Assembly (NCBI GenBank): GCA_031292375.1
Contig: JARLHF010000048.1
Span: 1-33,347, forward strand
DNA from: Chlamydiales bacterium
GTDB taxonomy: Bacteria > Chlamydiota > Chlamydiia > Chlamydiales > VFKH01
Length of the DNA stretch: 33,347 nucleotides
Reading direction: 5' to 3'
In this document: piece by piece, positions 8,618 to 17,759 of the stretch
Layout: each line of letters begins with the position of its first letter
Numbering within the stretch: the stretch's first letter is position 1
The notes under the pieces: generated by a model
Seen by the model: the letters and a program-made list of their open reading frames with translations, nothing else
Databases searched by the model: none
What the model was told of the DNA's origin: nothing
Position numbers and translations under genes: made by a program

Positions 8618-11600
8618 AGAGCTCGAATAAAGGGCTTTGTCTGAAGGCATTTATTTTTTGAGGCTGACCATGAAGAACAGTATTTTCAAAAAAGTTCTGC
8701 AATGAATGTAACTCGCCAGGATGCTCTTTAAGCCATTCAGAAAAGCCGTTTAGTTCTTTTTTTGAATAGCCTTCGTATTCTCCATTGATGAATTTGGCCT
8801 GGGCCACAATTTTATAAAAACCCTTAAAAGATGATAGGTCGCTGTAACCCTTTCCAGCTGCAACGACTTGTCGTGTATGTATGTCATAAGAAAAAGACCT
8901 AGAGTACGAATCGAGTAGATAGGCGGGCTTGGTTGTTGTATATTCAGTAGGAATAAGTGGGTAATCTGCAAAGGGACGATGATGAACATCATCTAATGCG
9001 TCTCCAATAAGTACAGTATCAGTTGAGGGTGAGATATGCAAAATCCTTATTTTAGGTTGCGCCTGGTCGAACGGAGTGCGTTTGAGGAGCTTATCTTCTC
9101 TTTCAATAGGTAAAAAGTTTTCGGTAAAGCTTAGTCTTTTATGAAAAAGAGGATGTAGCTCTTGTGCAGAGTAGCGTTTATAGTGGCGAGATTTCCAAGG
9201 AAGATAAAAGAGAGCGTCGCTACATTGGTCTAATACTAATTCTGTTTCTACTTCTTGTTCAACTTCTATTTCAACCTCTTCTTCTACTTCAAGGCCCATT
9301 AAGAGCGTTGCATCATTTCCAGGAACTTGAGAAGGCATCTTATCTAAAAGATCTTGATCCCAACTAAGCTCTTCGAGGCTGGATACTTGTAAATTATTTT
9401 TTCTTGCATACTCTAGCCAATGCGCTCGCTTTATTTGAAGTACTTCTAATGGTCTGTGCTCTACCCTTTGGATCATATGGTTGTTTTTGTGATAAGATCC
9501 TGGTGTACTATAGTCATAAGAGGGCTCTTGGATGAAAAGAGATTGAAAGTTGTCAAAACGGAGTAAAGTCTCATCGAGTGTTCTTGTTTCAAGTAGCTTT
9601 TTATAAGCAGATTGTCTTACAAGATGAGGAATTTCTTGCATCTTGGAGCGAAAGAGTCCTGTTGCATGAGATAATCCCTCATTGCAAGCAGAGTGAATAA
9701 GCACATTTTCTGTACTATTCATCTGAGGGTTTAGAGTAGATCTTGCAAGTCTAATTTTTTGCCCTTTTAAGCGCATGCGTCCATCGTTTTGTAAAAGATC
9801 TTCAAGGGTTTTTCTGCCATCGACAGTTAAAAGTGCTATAGATTCTGGATCTAAGATTTCATTAGCTCCGCGCGCTTGTGCTTTTGGAAAATAGAACCCT
9901 CTTTGAGAAAGAGTACTTTCTGATGCACCTGCAAAGTGATGTGTTCCATTGCGATAGCCTACTTGGGTAAGACGGCCTGCTTGCGCATTTAGGAGGGAAG
10001 TTGCCACATCTTCTGTAGGATAAGAGCGAAATGCTCCTGCGCCATCAATTAAAGCATTAAAATTTCCTTGGCTTAAAATAGAAGAAGGATTTTCAGGATC
10101 ATACACAAGAGGTGTATCATTTGTTCCAGCTCTTTTTAATAAGCGATAAGCCATATCACCTACAACCCCACTGGTCTTTTGAGCATTTTCTTGCAGGGGT
10201 TTTGGAAGCTCTTCGGGGCATCCAGTGGTTGCAGAAAGACCTGTTACACCTCTAGTCATCGCTGACATGTCATGTGGTGTCATAGAAATGACTTCTCCAC
10301 TGACGCTCATCGCTTTAAGCTTTATTTCAAGAAAATAGCGCACGTGTGCCCAATTATTATTAAGCTTTTTTTGTAATGCAAGTAGGTCTGTCTTTTTGAG
10401 TTTTCCTCTTGGGAAAGGATCATCAGGGAAGATCTGTGCAAATTGTGCCTGTGAAGAGTTGCCTTTGATAGAAGAGTCTTGCAGATCTTGAATCCATGTA
10501 GCAAGCTCTGGCAGAGAGACTCCATTTTTTATGTAATCTTGAATAGTAAAATTGATCTCTTCAAGAGGATGTCCTGGACGAGAATTTTCTTGAGGCTCTC
10601 CCTCATGGCAAGGCACTGTTCTTTTACCATCCTGGCTTCTCTTATAGTCAAGATCACTTGCTTTTTTTAATGCAAGGGGTAAAAAAGTGTAGAATTGATC
10701 CTTGCATAAAGCAATCATATCTTGTTCTGATGGAGGATAAGAGGATAAATCCATGTCTTTCTCGCCTAAAAAGTATTTAAGGAGGTCAGATGGATCAGCA
10801 CCATTTGCAAACTTTGTGGCAAATTTTCTTGCACAATCCATAAGTACGTTTAGGCGTGTTTCTTCAGAAAGTTCTCTTTGTAGGTCATTGGAGAGTTTAA
10901 GTCTTGGATCATTTTTTAGCTCATCATAGATCTCAAGCGATATATCCACGATGAAGGGTGCGATGTTAATTGGTTTGCCAAGCTGTATTTGCAGCCTGTT
11001 GCAGGACCTATTGGGAACATCAAATTCATCCATGAGAGTTTCTTCTCTTTCTTGTAAGAGAAGAAGAATCTTTTTCAGGTAGGTCCAATGTTCATTTTCT
11101 ATAGGAGTGATAGCGATATTGGTTCTTTGTTTTGCTAGAAGCTCGCGATTGAGTTTAATCCACTTTTCTTGCAAGAGAGGAAAAGATTTATAATCCGTAA
11201 GGACACATCCTTTTTCATGGATAGTCATCAAAAGCTCATGATAGATTTTTTTAAAGAGAGATATTTCATTAGTACCAGAGCTCTCTTTGAAAGCCCCCTT
11301 AACAACAGAAGACATTTTTAAATTGTATTGTAAGGCATAAATTTTCTTTTCATAAGCGCTTTCAAGATTTTTTTGTAAAATGGATTTGGATTGTTCAAAT
11401 AGAGTAGGAAGCGTTCTAAAAGTAACTAAGTTTGTTCCATTAGCTTGCTTAAGTCCTCGTAAAACAGAAAAGAGAGCTGTTTTTCCAGATCCAGTACTTG
11501 CTTGAAAAATACCGTTTGAGTGGTTTAACAATTCGTGGAGCATCTGGACTTGGTTTTTTTCAAAATCCAAAGATCTAAAGACTTGTTGAGAAAAACATTC

Positions 11601-14600
11601 ATGTACAAGTAGTTCAGGATTGTGTGTTATAGAGTAATACCTTTTTAAAGAGAGGAATTGATAGAGAATTTCAGACTGTATTAAGCGCTCATCTGCATTT
11701 AAAGAAGGGTTTAAAAGGTTTTTAAGTACTTTTGAGCAGTTGCGCAGTAATAGATTCTGCACCTCTAAAGAAAAGTAGTCTTTAAGTAAATTTTCTAGTT
11801 CTTGAATGTTGCACTGTTCTGGAAGGAGTTTTTTTGTTTTGAGTTCAGCAAGGTTTTTTTGCATGAAAGCAATAGTAAGCTCTTGAAAGGAGGCTACTTG
11901 TTGAAGACCTGCTTTAATAGCAATAGATTCCACAGGGTCATGGCTTTCTAGTAGTGTTTGGATTGCTTCTTTTTTAAGAAGGGCCTCTTTTTTGTAGGAG
12001 GCTTTTAGTGCGTGTATGTTCTTTTTTAATGGAAGAGCTTGCTTTGGCACAAGAGAGTGTAATTGCCTTCCAGAGACTATATTTTTGTGATGATCCATTT
12101 CATGCTTAAGGTTTTCAACAGCTTTTTTCTCACAGGCAGAAGCATTTTCTGGAGCTTGCAGAGTGACTTCTGGAAGTTGATAACTACTTGCTGTAAAATA
12201 GGAGGAAAGGGCGCTATCTTGGAAAAGAAGAGATTTACCTTGTCCTTTGAGCTCGATTGTAGATGCAGCTTTTGTATAGGCTCCTATGTCCCTTTCTAAT
12301 TGTTCTAGAGGGGCTTTTTCAATGAAAAACAAACCTGTATGTTTTTCTGCCTCTAGAATGGACTTTAGGTCGATGTCGTTAGAATCATTCCAAAGAATAG
12401 TTCCACTATTTGTATCAAACTTTGGAAGTGTGTCATTTTCTTTTAAGAAAAAGATGCGCAAGTTGTGATCATAAAAAGCTTTATCTTTTTTCTTGACAAT
12501 TTTGACCATGGATGCAAACTGCGCCCTACTCAAAAGAAGCTTTTGATCAAGTTTTCTGCCGATTTTTAAGTACTCTACGCAGTACTCGCAAATTAAAGTG
12601 TCTATTCTTTCTAATAGGTTATGAAAGGCTTCTCTGTTTTTTATAAGATGTTTTAAATGCAGTGCAAGCTGTATTTTGATGGCTGTAGATTGAATATTAT
12701 CTGTCTCTTCTCTTAAAAAGTTAAAGAGTTCTGTAACTTGCTCTTTTGTTAAATTAGAGCGATTGAGGAAGAGTTGCTTTAAGCCCTGCAGAGCAAGAGA
12801 GTATTCTTTTCCAACCATAGAGTGTTTGATAAGGGCAATTGCACTTGCAATGCATTTTTTTGTATTAAGAGGAGTAAGTTTTTTTGTGTAGGGATGAATT
12901 GAAAAGGCATGAGGTGTCAAGGAAGAGACACTTTTCTTTACAGCTCCCTCTACTAATTCTCTTTTTACAAATTCTTTTGGATTAGGCGCTTTTCCTGTCC
13001 ACCATGTTTTGAGGATTAGAAGGCAATGCTCAAAAAGAGAGGCTTCTTTATTAGTAGCTGTTATATGAGATTTAAATACACTGGGGTCTGCAAATAGTAC
13101 TTTGGGAGGTATTGCATGGTCTTTATGTCGCAGTACAATGGCGTGGGGGTATTTTTTAGAAAGATGTAGATCGATCCAATAATCTTGATAGGAGCCATCT
13201 TCAGCATACAGTTTACCATTTTTAAAAGAGAAAGATAACCCATAGCGCACAAAGATAACCTTTTTTAGTGCATTAGAGCTGGATAGTAGTAAAATATCAC
13301 TCTCATTTTCAAAATTTGTTAGAGAAGCTAAACCAAGAGAGGAAAGTGTTTTTTCATATTCTATCTTATAGGGAGCAGAATCTACAGAATTGCGGCAGTC
13401 GACAAGAGATTTTATTGAAGGGTTTGCACTTTCTGTGTCTAGCTTTAACTTAAATAGGGTTTTTCCATTGCTGTCTAAACAAAGCCCTATAAGAGGATCT
13501 GTAGATGAAAAATAGAGTAGATCAGAGGTGAGAGAATGCAGGGGAGCATACAGGTTCTTTTGTTCTGCAAGAGAGATGACTTGAAAAGGCTTTTCTATTG
13601 CAGAGAACTTCTTATAGAAACGATATTTTCCATCTTGTACTTCGATGCTTCCCTGCTCTCCATTTTTGTCAAAGATGTAATAAATAACTAAATTATCTTT
13701 CACTTTCATTTTGATTTGTAAAGAGTCATTGTCGATCTCTTTAAAAGCAAGGGTGTATGTAGAGCTTGTTAAAATATCTCGTGGAAGTGCGCTATGGATG
13801 ATTCCAGAGGATTTTTCAGTAACTGTTGCATTAAGAAGATTGACTTTATTGTGTGAATTCTCAAAAAGTGGAAAGCTTCCTGTCCAAACAGAGCCTTGTT
13901 GCAGCCCTAAGTCACTGCAGATAACATCAAGAAGAGGAGTTAGCTGCTCAATTGAAGATGTTTCAAGCGAATGAAGCAGAACCGCATAACGGCGTGATAG
14001 TTTATCCATCTCATTAGGATCTACATCGCATGCTTCTTTGGGCAGCACTTGCAGGATGTGATAAAGTCTAATCACTTCTTCAGCATTATCTGGATTTTCG
14101 ATTTTTAACATAATGTCTTCAAATACAGCTCTGAAGCGATAAGTATGCAATTCAGGGTTTTCTAAAATAGAAGTTGAGGAAAAACCATCAAGAAGATGAT
14201 CCAATTTCTTGATAGCTTGTGGATCTTGGTTATAAGCGCGATATAGACTTCTCATGCGTCTTGTAATAGAAAGTACAAAGAGAATTTGGTTGTAGTAAGA
14301 AGAGTCTTTTTGAGCATGCTCGGAATAGAGGCAAAGTTGTTTTTCTAAAATATTGGGTAAGTTTTTTACAAATTCAGGATTGGCTCCAAATGTTGTTAGA
14401 AGAGAAGATCCCTTTTTGTCAAACAAAACGACTTCTAGGTAATTGCGAGTGTCTGAAGAAGAGAGGAGGTGGGGATGTTTTATTATAAAGTCAATGACTT
14501 CCAATTGAGGTGAATTCAGCCTGAGCATGAGGAGTAAATCTGTTAATTCTTCTTTTTTTAAAGAATGTGTTGTATTTTTTAGTAAGTCATCACAGTTTTC

Positions 14601-16982
14601 TCCGTTTCTATCTAGATGGTCTATGAGCGTTGTTAATTGAGTTTCGAAAACACGCTCAGGGTCATCGTTTGCAGCTTCTGGAAACTTTATGGATTCTGTC
14701 TTACCATGGTCATCTTTAACTGCTTTTCTCTCATCGGGGCTATCTTTAACAATTTCTGAGGATGTAAATGGAGATGAAATTTTAAGGTTTATGGGTTGTT
14801 TTTGTTCTTCACCTTGAAGACGCATCCCTTGCAGAGCAGCAAAAAGAAGAGGATTTTGAATGGGTTTTGCTGAGCGAAAGACATTTTTTGGGTGAAAATG
14901 AGCTGGATCGTTTATATGATGTTTAAGATTCAAAAAAAACCAAAAATAAGCAGAATAGTTTGTTCCAAGGAGTGAGCAGTGGTTCGCAGTAGAATAATGA
15001 TATTGAAAAAATTTGGCTATTAGCTCAAGGTGTTCTTTAGATTCTTTTGGATTAGAAAGAGGAAGGGTCTCTAAGCGTTTCTCATCCATAGGGGTAATAG
15101 GTAGTTTAGTGCGAGTGTTTAAAAAGTCGATTATAGAAGTATTTTCTTCATCAGCTAAGTAAAAGCACCGCGCTGCAATGTTGTTTTTGTTTACTGTTTG
15201 GAAAGTTGGAATACTCACTTCATGGAAAATAGAGGTTAATAAGTCTCCAAAATACATAGAGTCAACAGGTGTCTTCTTCTCTGACGGATCCTCTAAAACC
15301 CAAAGGTAGAGCCTTGTAAGCTTAAATAATACGGCTATTTGATTGGTGAGAGGAGGCGTATTTTCTCTATTCTCTACAAGTACTTTTGTTAATTTGACCA
15401 TGCAACTTTGAACTTGCAAAACTTGAGGCCTAGATAGCTTAAAAAACCAAAAATCAAGATTGTAGGAATCTTTTTCAGGAGTATTGAGTTTAAGATCTTT
15501 GATGTACAACTCTGCGCAAGAATTGGGTGTTTTAATGTTTTGTGTAAGTTCCATGACAAGAGCTACAGCAAGAGACTTTTTACCCTGCTCTGCAAACCTT
15601 TGTGCTAAAGCACTTTTTTCTTCTAGAAGTCTTACTATTGCATTTATATCGGAAGACTCTAAAATAACGCGTTCTTGAGTGGATAGTAAGTGTGAAGTTG
15701 CTCTGAGCTTATGGCCAGAATAGGGTTTGAGTGTAGGGTTTTGAAAAGAATTGGCCTTGCCTATAGCTGGATCTCTTTCTGTTGGCAGCTGTATATTCGT
15801 TATGGAAAGAGGTAAGTTGGGTGATTTTGTGTGGATAGCGCTTGTAATAGGCCTCAGTTTTTTCTGAGCTTCTGCTTTTTCAATGGTTTTTTCGACGAAA
15901 ACAAGTTCGCTTTTAAGTTGTTCCAGGTCTTCTGTTGCAAGAATTTTTTTTGCATAAAGCAAACTTGCTTCTTTGGCAATATCTGTAACTAAGTTACGCA
16001 AGGTGTCTACATATTTGTCATCGTCTTCTAGATAAAAGCGTACTTCTTTAAAAAAGTTAAAAAGAGCAAATAGGCGTGTTTGAAACTCAAGACGCTTTCT
16101 CATGTTATGTATTTGAGGAGAAGATAAATCATTTTTAGGATTAACTTCTTGTGTAAGTAAGCCCAAAACCTTTCGATGGCTAGATTGTTTAGTAACCCAC
16201 AGTTCCTGCTTTTCTGTAAGATCGACACGGGTGTTTTTAGGTATTTTTGCAATTGTTGCTTTGATCTGCTCTGCATTGAGAGGACCCTCAAGTAAGGGAT
16301 TGCAAAAAAGTTCTAAGATACTATTTTCTGTAAAATAAGCTGAAGGGATATTTTCAAAGGCCATTTGAGATAAAACCTTTTCTTTACCACCTATTTTTTT
16401 AGAAGAAACGTCTGAAATTTGTAAAAATAGATCATCACAGCCAATAAGCTTTAATGAGTAACTATCTGCATTTTTTTGCAGTATATAAACAGAAGAGGTC
16501 TCTTCTTTGATAGTTAGTGGAATAACTAAGTGCTCTTTATCTTTTAAATTAGTTATTTTACTCACTAAATTTTGACAGAATTTTCTCTTTTCTTCTGGAA
16601 TTTTTGTTGCATCTGTACATAACCAAATGCTTTCGATTTCCCTTAGCAATTCTTCATACTGTTGAACAGAGGAGTTATTACCCCCATTTTTCGATAAACA
16701 GTGTTTATAAAGAGTTATTAAATCATCTCTTTGAGCATTGGACGAAGAAGTAACTTCTATGGCAGGCAGAATAGATGGGCGGGTAAAATGAACAAGAAAA
16801 TCAAGAACGTATAACACAATGCGCTGAATTCTTCCCCAGAGAGAATAGGGATTATATGAGCTTGGTCTTAATTGCGTAAAAGAGTTGCTTTTTTTGAGAA
16901 AAGGCTGATTTTCGAAAGGAATCTTATTGCCAGTAGCAATAATTGGGTGTCCTAGTAATATAGCTTCAATATGAGAACTCAT
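8595..16982 (-). CDS. Giant DUF3638/DUF3645-like ATPase (helicase-fold)
   Basis: A single 2795-residue frame. The C-terminal third carries, in order, a Walker A ASTGSGKT (GSGKT at 1831-1835), a Walker B-like DEFD (1985-1988), LSATTG (S2250), a QARGANE block (2369-2375) and DGRMRLKGQ (R2402 and R2404). These fit motifs I, II, III, V and VI of superfamily 2 ATPases. The surrounding text, including VLTDYKSFPLL before DEFD and LIDGAGAF before QARGANE, resembles the DUF3638/DUF3645 proteins known mainly from eukaryotes; that match is from memory. The N-terminal 1800 residues are mostly helical, with one hydrophobic stretch near 52-66 and no signal peptide. An acidic Glu/Val run lies at about 2563-2584. 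AGGAG precedes the ATG by seven bases. Function is unknown; a host-directed role is possible but unproven. Confidence 0.8.
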   Translation of the reverse strand: MSSHIEAILLGHPIIATGNKIPFENQPFLKKSNSFTQLRPSSYNPYSLWGRIQRIVLYVLDFLVHFTRPSILPAIEVTSSSNAQRDDLITLYKHCLSKNGGNNSSVQQYEELLREIESIWLCTDATKIPEEKRKFCQNLVSKITNLKDKEHLVIPLTIKEETSSVYILQKNADSYSLKLIGCDDLFLQISDVSSKKIGGKEKVLSQMAFENIPSAYFTENSILELFCNPLLEGPLNAEQIKATIAKIPKNTRVDLTEKQELWVTKQSSHRKVLGLLTQEVNPKNDLSSPQIHNMRKRLEFQTRLFALFNFFKEVRFYLEDDDKYVDTLRNLVTDIAKEASLLYAKKILATEDLEQLKSELVFVEKTIEKAEAQKKLRPITSAIHTKSPNLPLSITNIQLPTERDPAIGKANSFQNPTLKPYSGHKLRATSHLLSTQERVILESSDINAIVRLLEEKSALAQRFAEQGKKSLAVALVMELTQNIKTPNSCAELYIKDLKLNTPEKDSYNLDFWFFKLSRPQVLQVQSCMVKLTKVLVENRENTPPLTNQIAVLFKLTRLYLWVLEDPSEKKTPVDSMYFGDLLTSIFHEVSIPTFQTVNKNNIAARCFYLADEENTSIIDFLNTRTKLPITPMDEKRLETLPLSNPKESKEHLELIAKFFQYHYSTANHCSLLGTNYSAYFWFFLNLKHHINDPAHFHPKNVFRSAKPIQNPLLFAALQGMRLQGEEQKQPINLKISSPFTSSEIVKDSPDERKAVKDDHGKTESIKFPEAANDDPERVFETQLTTLIDHLDRNGENCDDLLKNTTHSLKKEELTDLLLMLRLNSPQLEVIDFIIKHPHLLSSSDTRNYLEVVLFDKKGSSLLTTFGANPEFVKNLPNILEKQLCLYSEHAQKDSSYYNQILFVLSITRRMRSLYRAYNQDPQAIKKLDHLLDGFSSTSILENPELHTYRFRAVFEDIMLKIENPDNAEEVIRLYHILQVLPKEACDVDPNEMDKLSRRYAVLLHSLETSSIEQLTPLLDVICSDLGLQQGSVWTGSFPLFENSHNKVNLLNATVTEKSSGIIHSALPRDILTSSTYTLAFKEIDNDSLQIKMKVKDNLVIYYIFDKNGEQGSIEVQDGKYRFYKKFSAIEKPFQVISLAEQKNLYAPLHSLTSDLLYFSSTDPLIGLCLDSNGKTLFKLKLDTESANPSIKSLVDCRNSVDSAPYKIEYEKTLSSLGLASLTNFENESDILLLSSSNALKKVIFVRYGLSFSFKNGKLYAEDGSYQDYWIDLHLSKKYPHAIVLRHKDHAIPPKVLFADPSVFKSHITATNKEASLFEHCLLILKTWWTGKAPNPKEFVKRELVEGAVKKSVSSLTPHAFSIHPYTKKLTPLNTKKCIASAIALIKHSMVGKEYSLALQGLKQLFLNRSNLTKEQVTELFNFLREETDNIQSTAIKIQLALHLKHLIKNREAFHNLLERIDTLICEYCVEYLKIGRKLDQKLLLSRAQFASMVKIVKKKDKAFYDHNLRIFFLKENDTLPKFDTNSGTILWNDSNDIDLKSILEAEKHTGLFFIEKAPLEQLERDIGAYTKAASTIELKGQGKSLLFQDSALSSYFTASSYQLPEVTLQAPENASACEKKAVENLKHEMDHHKNIVSGRQLHSLVPKQALPLKKNIHALKASYKKEALLKKEAIQTLLESHDPVESIAIKAGLQQVASFQELTIAFMQKNLAELKTKKLLPEQCNIQELENLLKDYFSLEVQNLLLRNCSKVLKNLLNPSLNADERLIQSEILYQFLSLKRYYSITHNPELLVHECFSQQVFRSLDFEKNQVQMLHELLNHSNGIFQASTGSGKTALFSVLRGLKQANGTNLVTFRTLPTLFEQSKSILQKNLESAYEKKIYALQYNLKMSSVVKGAFKESSGTNEISLFKKIYHELLMTIHEKGCVLTDYKSFPLLQEKWIKLNRELLAKQRTNIAITPIENEHWTYLKKILLLLQEREETLMDEFDVPNRSCNRLQIQLGKPINIAPFIVDISLEIYDELKNDPRLKLSNDLQRELSEETRLNVLMDCARKFATKFANGADPSDLLKYFLGEKDMDLSSYPPSEQDMIALCKDQFYTFLPLALKKASDLDYKRSQDGKRTVPCHEGEPQENSRPGHPLEEINFTIQDYIKNGVSLPELATWIQDLQDSSIKGNSSQAQFAQIFPDDPFPRGKLKKTDLLALQKKLNNNWAHVRYFLEIKLKAMSVSGEVISMTPHDMSAMTRGVTGLSATTGCPEELPKPLQENAQKTSGVVGDMAYRLLKRAGTNDTPLVYDPENPSSILSQGNFNALIDGAGAFRSYPTEDVATSLLNAQAGRLTQVGYRNGTHHFAGASESTLSQRGFYFPKAQARGANEILDPESIALLTVDGRKTLEDLLQNDGRMRLKGQKIRLARSTLNPQMNSTENVLIHSACNEGLSHATGLFRSKMQEIPHLVRQSAYKKLLETRTLDETLLRFDNFQSLFIQEPSYDYSTPGSYHKNNHMIQRVEHRPLEVLQIKRAHWLEYARKNNLQVSSLEELSWDQDLLDKMPSQVPGNDATLLMGLEVEEEVEIEVEQEVETELVLDQCSDALFYLPWKSRHYKRYSAQELHPLFHKRLSFTENFLPIEREDKLLKRTPFDQAQPKIRILHISPSTDTVLIGDALDDVHHRPFADYPLIPTEYTTTKPAYLLDSYSRSFSYDIHTRQVVAAGKGYSDLSSFKGFYKIVAQAKFINGEYEGYSKKELNGFSEWLKEHPGELHSLQNFFENTVLHGQPQKINAFRQSPLFELFKNLNAF

Positions 16983-17012
16983 TACATATCTCCTAAAAAT
17001 AATATGAGCCTA

Positions 17013-17021
17013 ATTATAGCA
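17013..17021 (-). promoter_or_regulatory. Extended -10 promoter for the giant gene
   Basis: The minus strand reads TGCTATAAT, an extended -10 (TGnTATAAT), about 30 bp upstream of the giant gene's start codon. No good -35 hexamer is found at 17 bp, as is common for extended -10 promoters. Confidence 0.5.
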
Positions 17022-17211
17022 TTATTTTGTTAAGGCTTGATTAACTTTTGTTTCTAATGAATTTACCTTGTAAAATTGCAGTAGCATTGCTAATACACAA
17101 GGTATATGGACTATCAAAGAGGCGTATCAACTGGATGAACACACTCTAGCTATTCCTTGGAGCTTAATCTAAGTTTTTTTTTGTAAATTTATGCAAAAGT
17201 AAATGTTTATA

Positions 17212-17240
17212 TTGACGAAATGTAATCTTAACATTAAATT
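17212..17240 (+). promoter_or_regulatory. Sigma-70-type promoter
   Basis: TTGACG at 17212-17217 and TAAATT at 17235-17240 are separated by exactly 17 bp, upstream of the small hydrophobic-tail protein gene (ATG at 17303). The -35 matches the consensus at five of six positions. Confidence 0.5.
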
Positions 17241-17302
17241 TACGTGTGTGATTGGCTTCTTATTTAGAAGTGCTCACAAAAATGTTTAACTTAGGGGGTT
17301 TT

Positions 17303-17710
17303 ATGGCTGCTGGAACAGTAGAAATGCAAAATTGTTTTATTCCTCATACTTTGGGAAAAGTTAGTATTTTTCATGAAAATAAGAGCTTTTCTGTTGAAAA
17401 GGATGGTAGAAGATATGCTATTCAACAATATGATCTTTCACCAGAATTACGAAATATTGAAGATAAAGCCTTAGAAAAAATTCTAAATCATGGTCAACTA
17501 TGTCTTAAAAAGATTGGAAATGATTATGGTCTTGAGTTTAGAGGAGAGCTTGTAGGAGGGGGGCCATTTTTTGGCGCTCTTGCTATGTGCCTTACAGTTG
17601 TTGTAGGTGGTGCCTGTGCGATCATTCCTGGGTTACAACCCTTGGCAATACCGGTAATTAGTACAGGAACAGGGATAGCCTGTGCAGCACTGGCAGCTCC
17701 TACTCCTTAA
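17303..17710 (+). CDS. Small protein with two-lobed hydrophobic C-terminus
   Basis: About 135 residues, no recognised family. I start it at the ATG at 17303 because AGGGGG lies five bases upstream; the frame extends back through an ATG at 17282 to a TTG at 17252. The N-terminal 85 residues are soluble and mixed. The C-terminal 50 consist of two hydrophobic lobes (FFGALAMCLTVVVGGACAII and IPVISTGTGIACAALAA) joined by a short GLQP turn and rich in Gly, Ala and Cys. A bilobed hydrophobic hairpin is the hallmark of chlamydial inclusion-membrane (Inc) proteins, although in those it is usually near the N-terminus. An Inc-like role is therefore only a suggestion. It has its own promoter and a hairpin after its stop. 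Confidence 0.6.
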   Translation: MAAGTVEMQNCFIPHTLGKVSIFHENKSFSVEKDGRRYAIQQYDLSPELRNIEDKALEKILNHGQLCLKKIGNDYGLEFRGELVGGGPFFGALAMCLTVVVGGACAIIPGLQPLAIPVISTGTGIACAALAAPTP

Positions 17711-17724
17711 ATTTATGCAATAGC

Positions 17725-17759
17725 ATCTCTCTTTTAGGCTATAAGTCTAAAAGAGAGAT
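17725..17759. terminator. Bidirectional hairpin between convergent genes
   Basis: A perfect 13-bp inverted repeat (ATCTCTCTTTTAG and its complement) with a nine-base loop lies between the small protein gene and lpxB. The lpxB TAG stop codon falls inside the right arm. A short T-rich stretch (CCCCTTGTTTT) follows on the plus side. It probably ends transcription from both directions, though a strong U-tract is lacking. Confidence 0.65.

Larger units (their letters stand above)
16983..17302. other. Intergenic region with two divergent promoters
   Basis: No gene is assigned. The gap holds the extended -10 of the giant gene on the minus side and a TTGACG/TAAATT promoter on the plus side. Between them, one plus-strand frame ending at the TAA at 17170-17172 reads GIWTIKEAYQLDEHTLAIPW near its end. 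It looks protein-like and could be the last trace of a decayed gene, but it is too short to assign and a second frame is also open there. Confidence 0.4.

Noticed and set aside
9232-9296. Glu/Val-rich stretch in the giant protein as a possible repeat expansion or frameshift
   Set aside because: The frame stays open through it and the flanking sequence is continuous, so it is just a low-complexity acidic segment.
17093-17172. Protein-like text GIWTIKEAYQLDEHTLAIPW upstream of the small hydrophobic-tail gene
   Set aside because: Too short, stopped upstream, no start codon, and a second frame is equally open; kept only as a possible gene relic.
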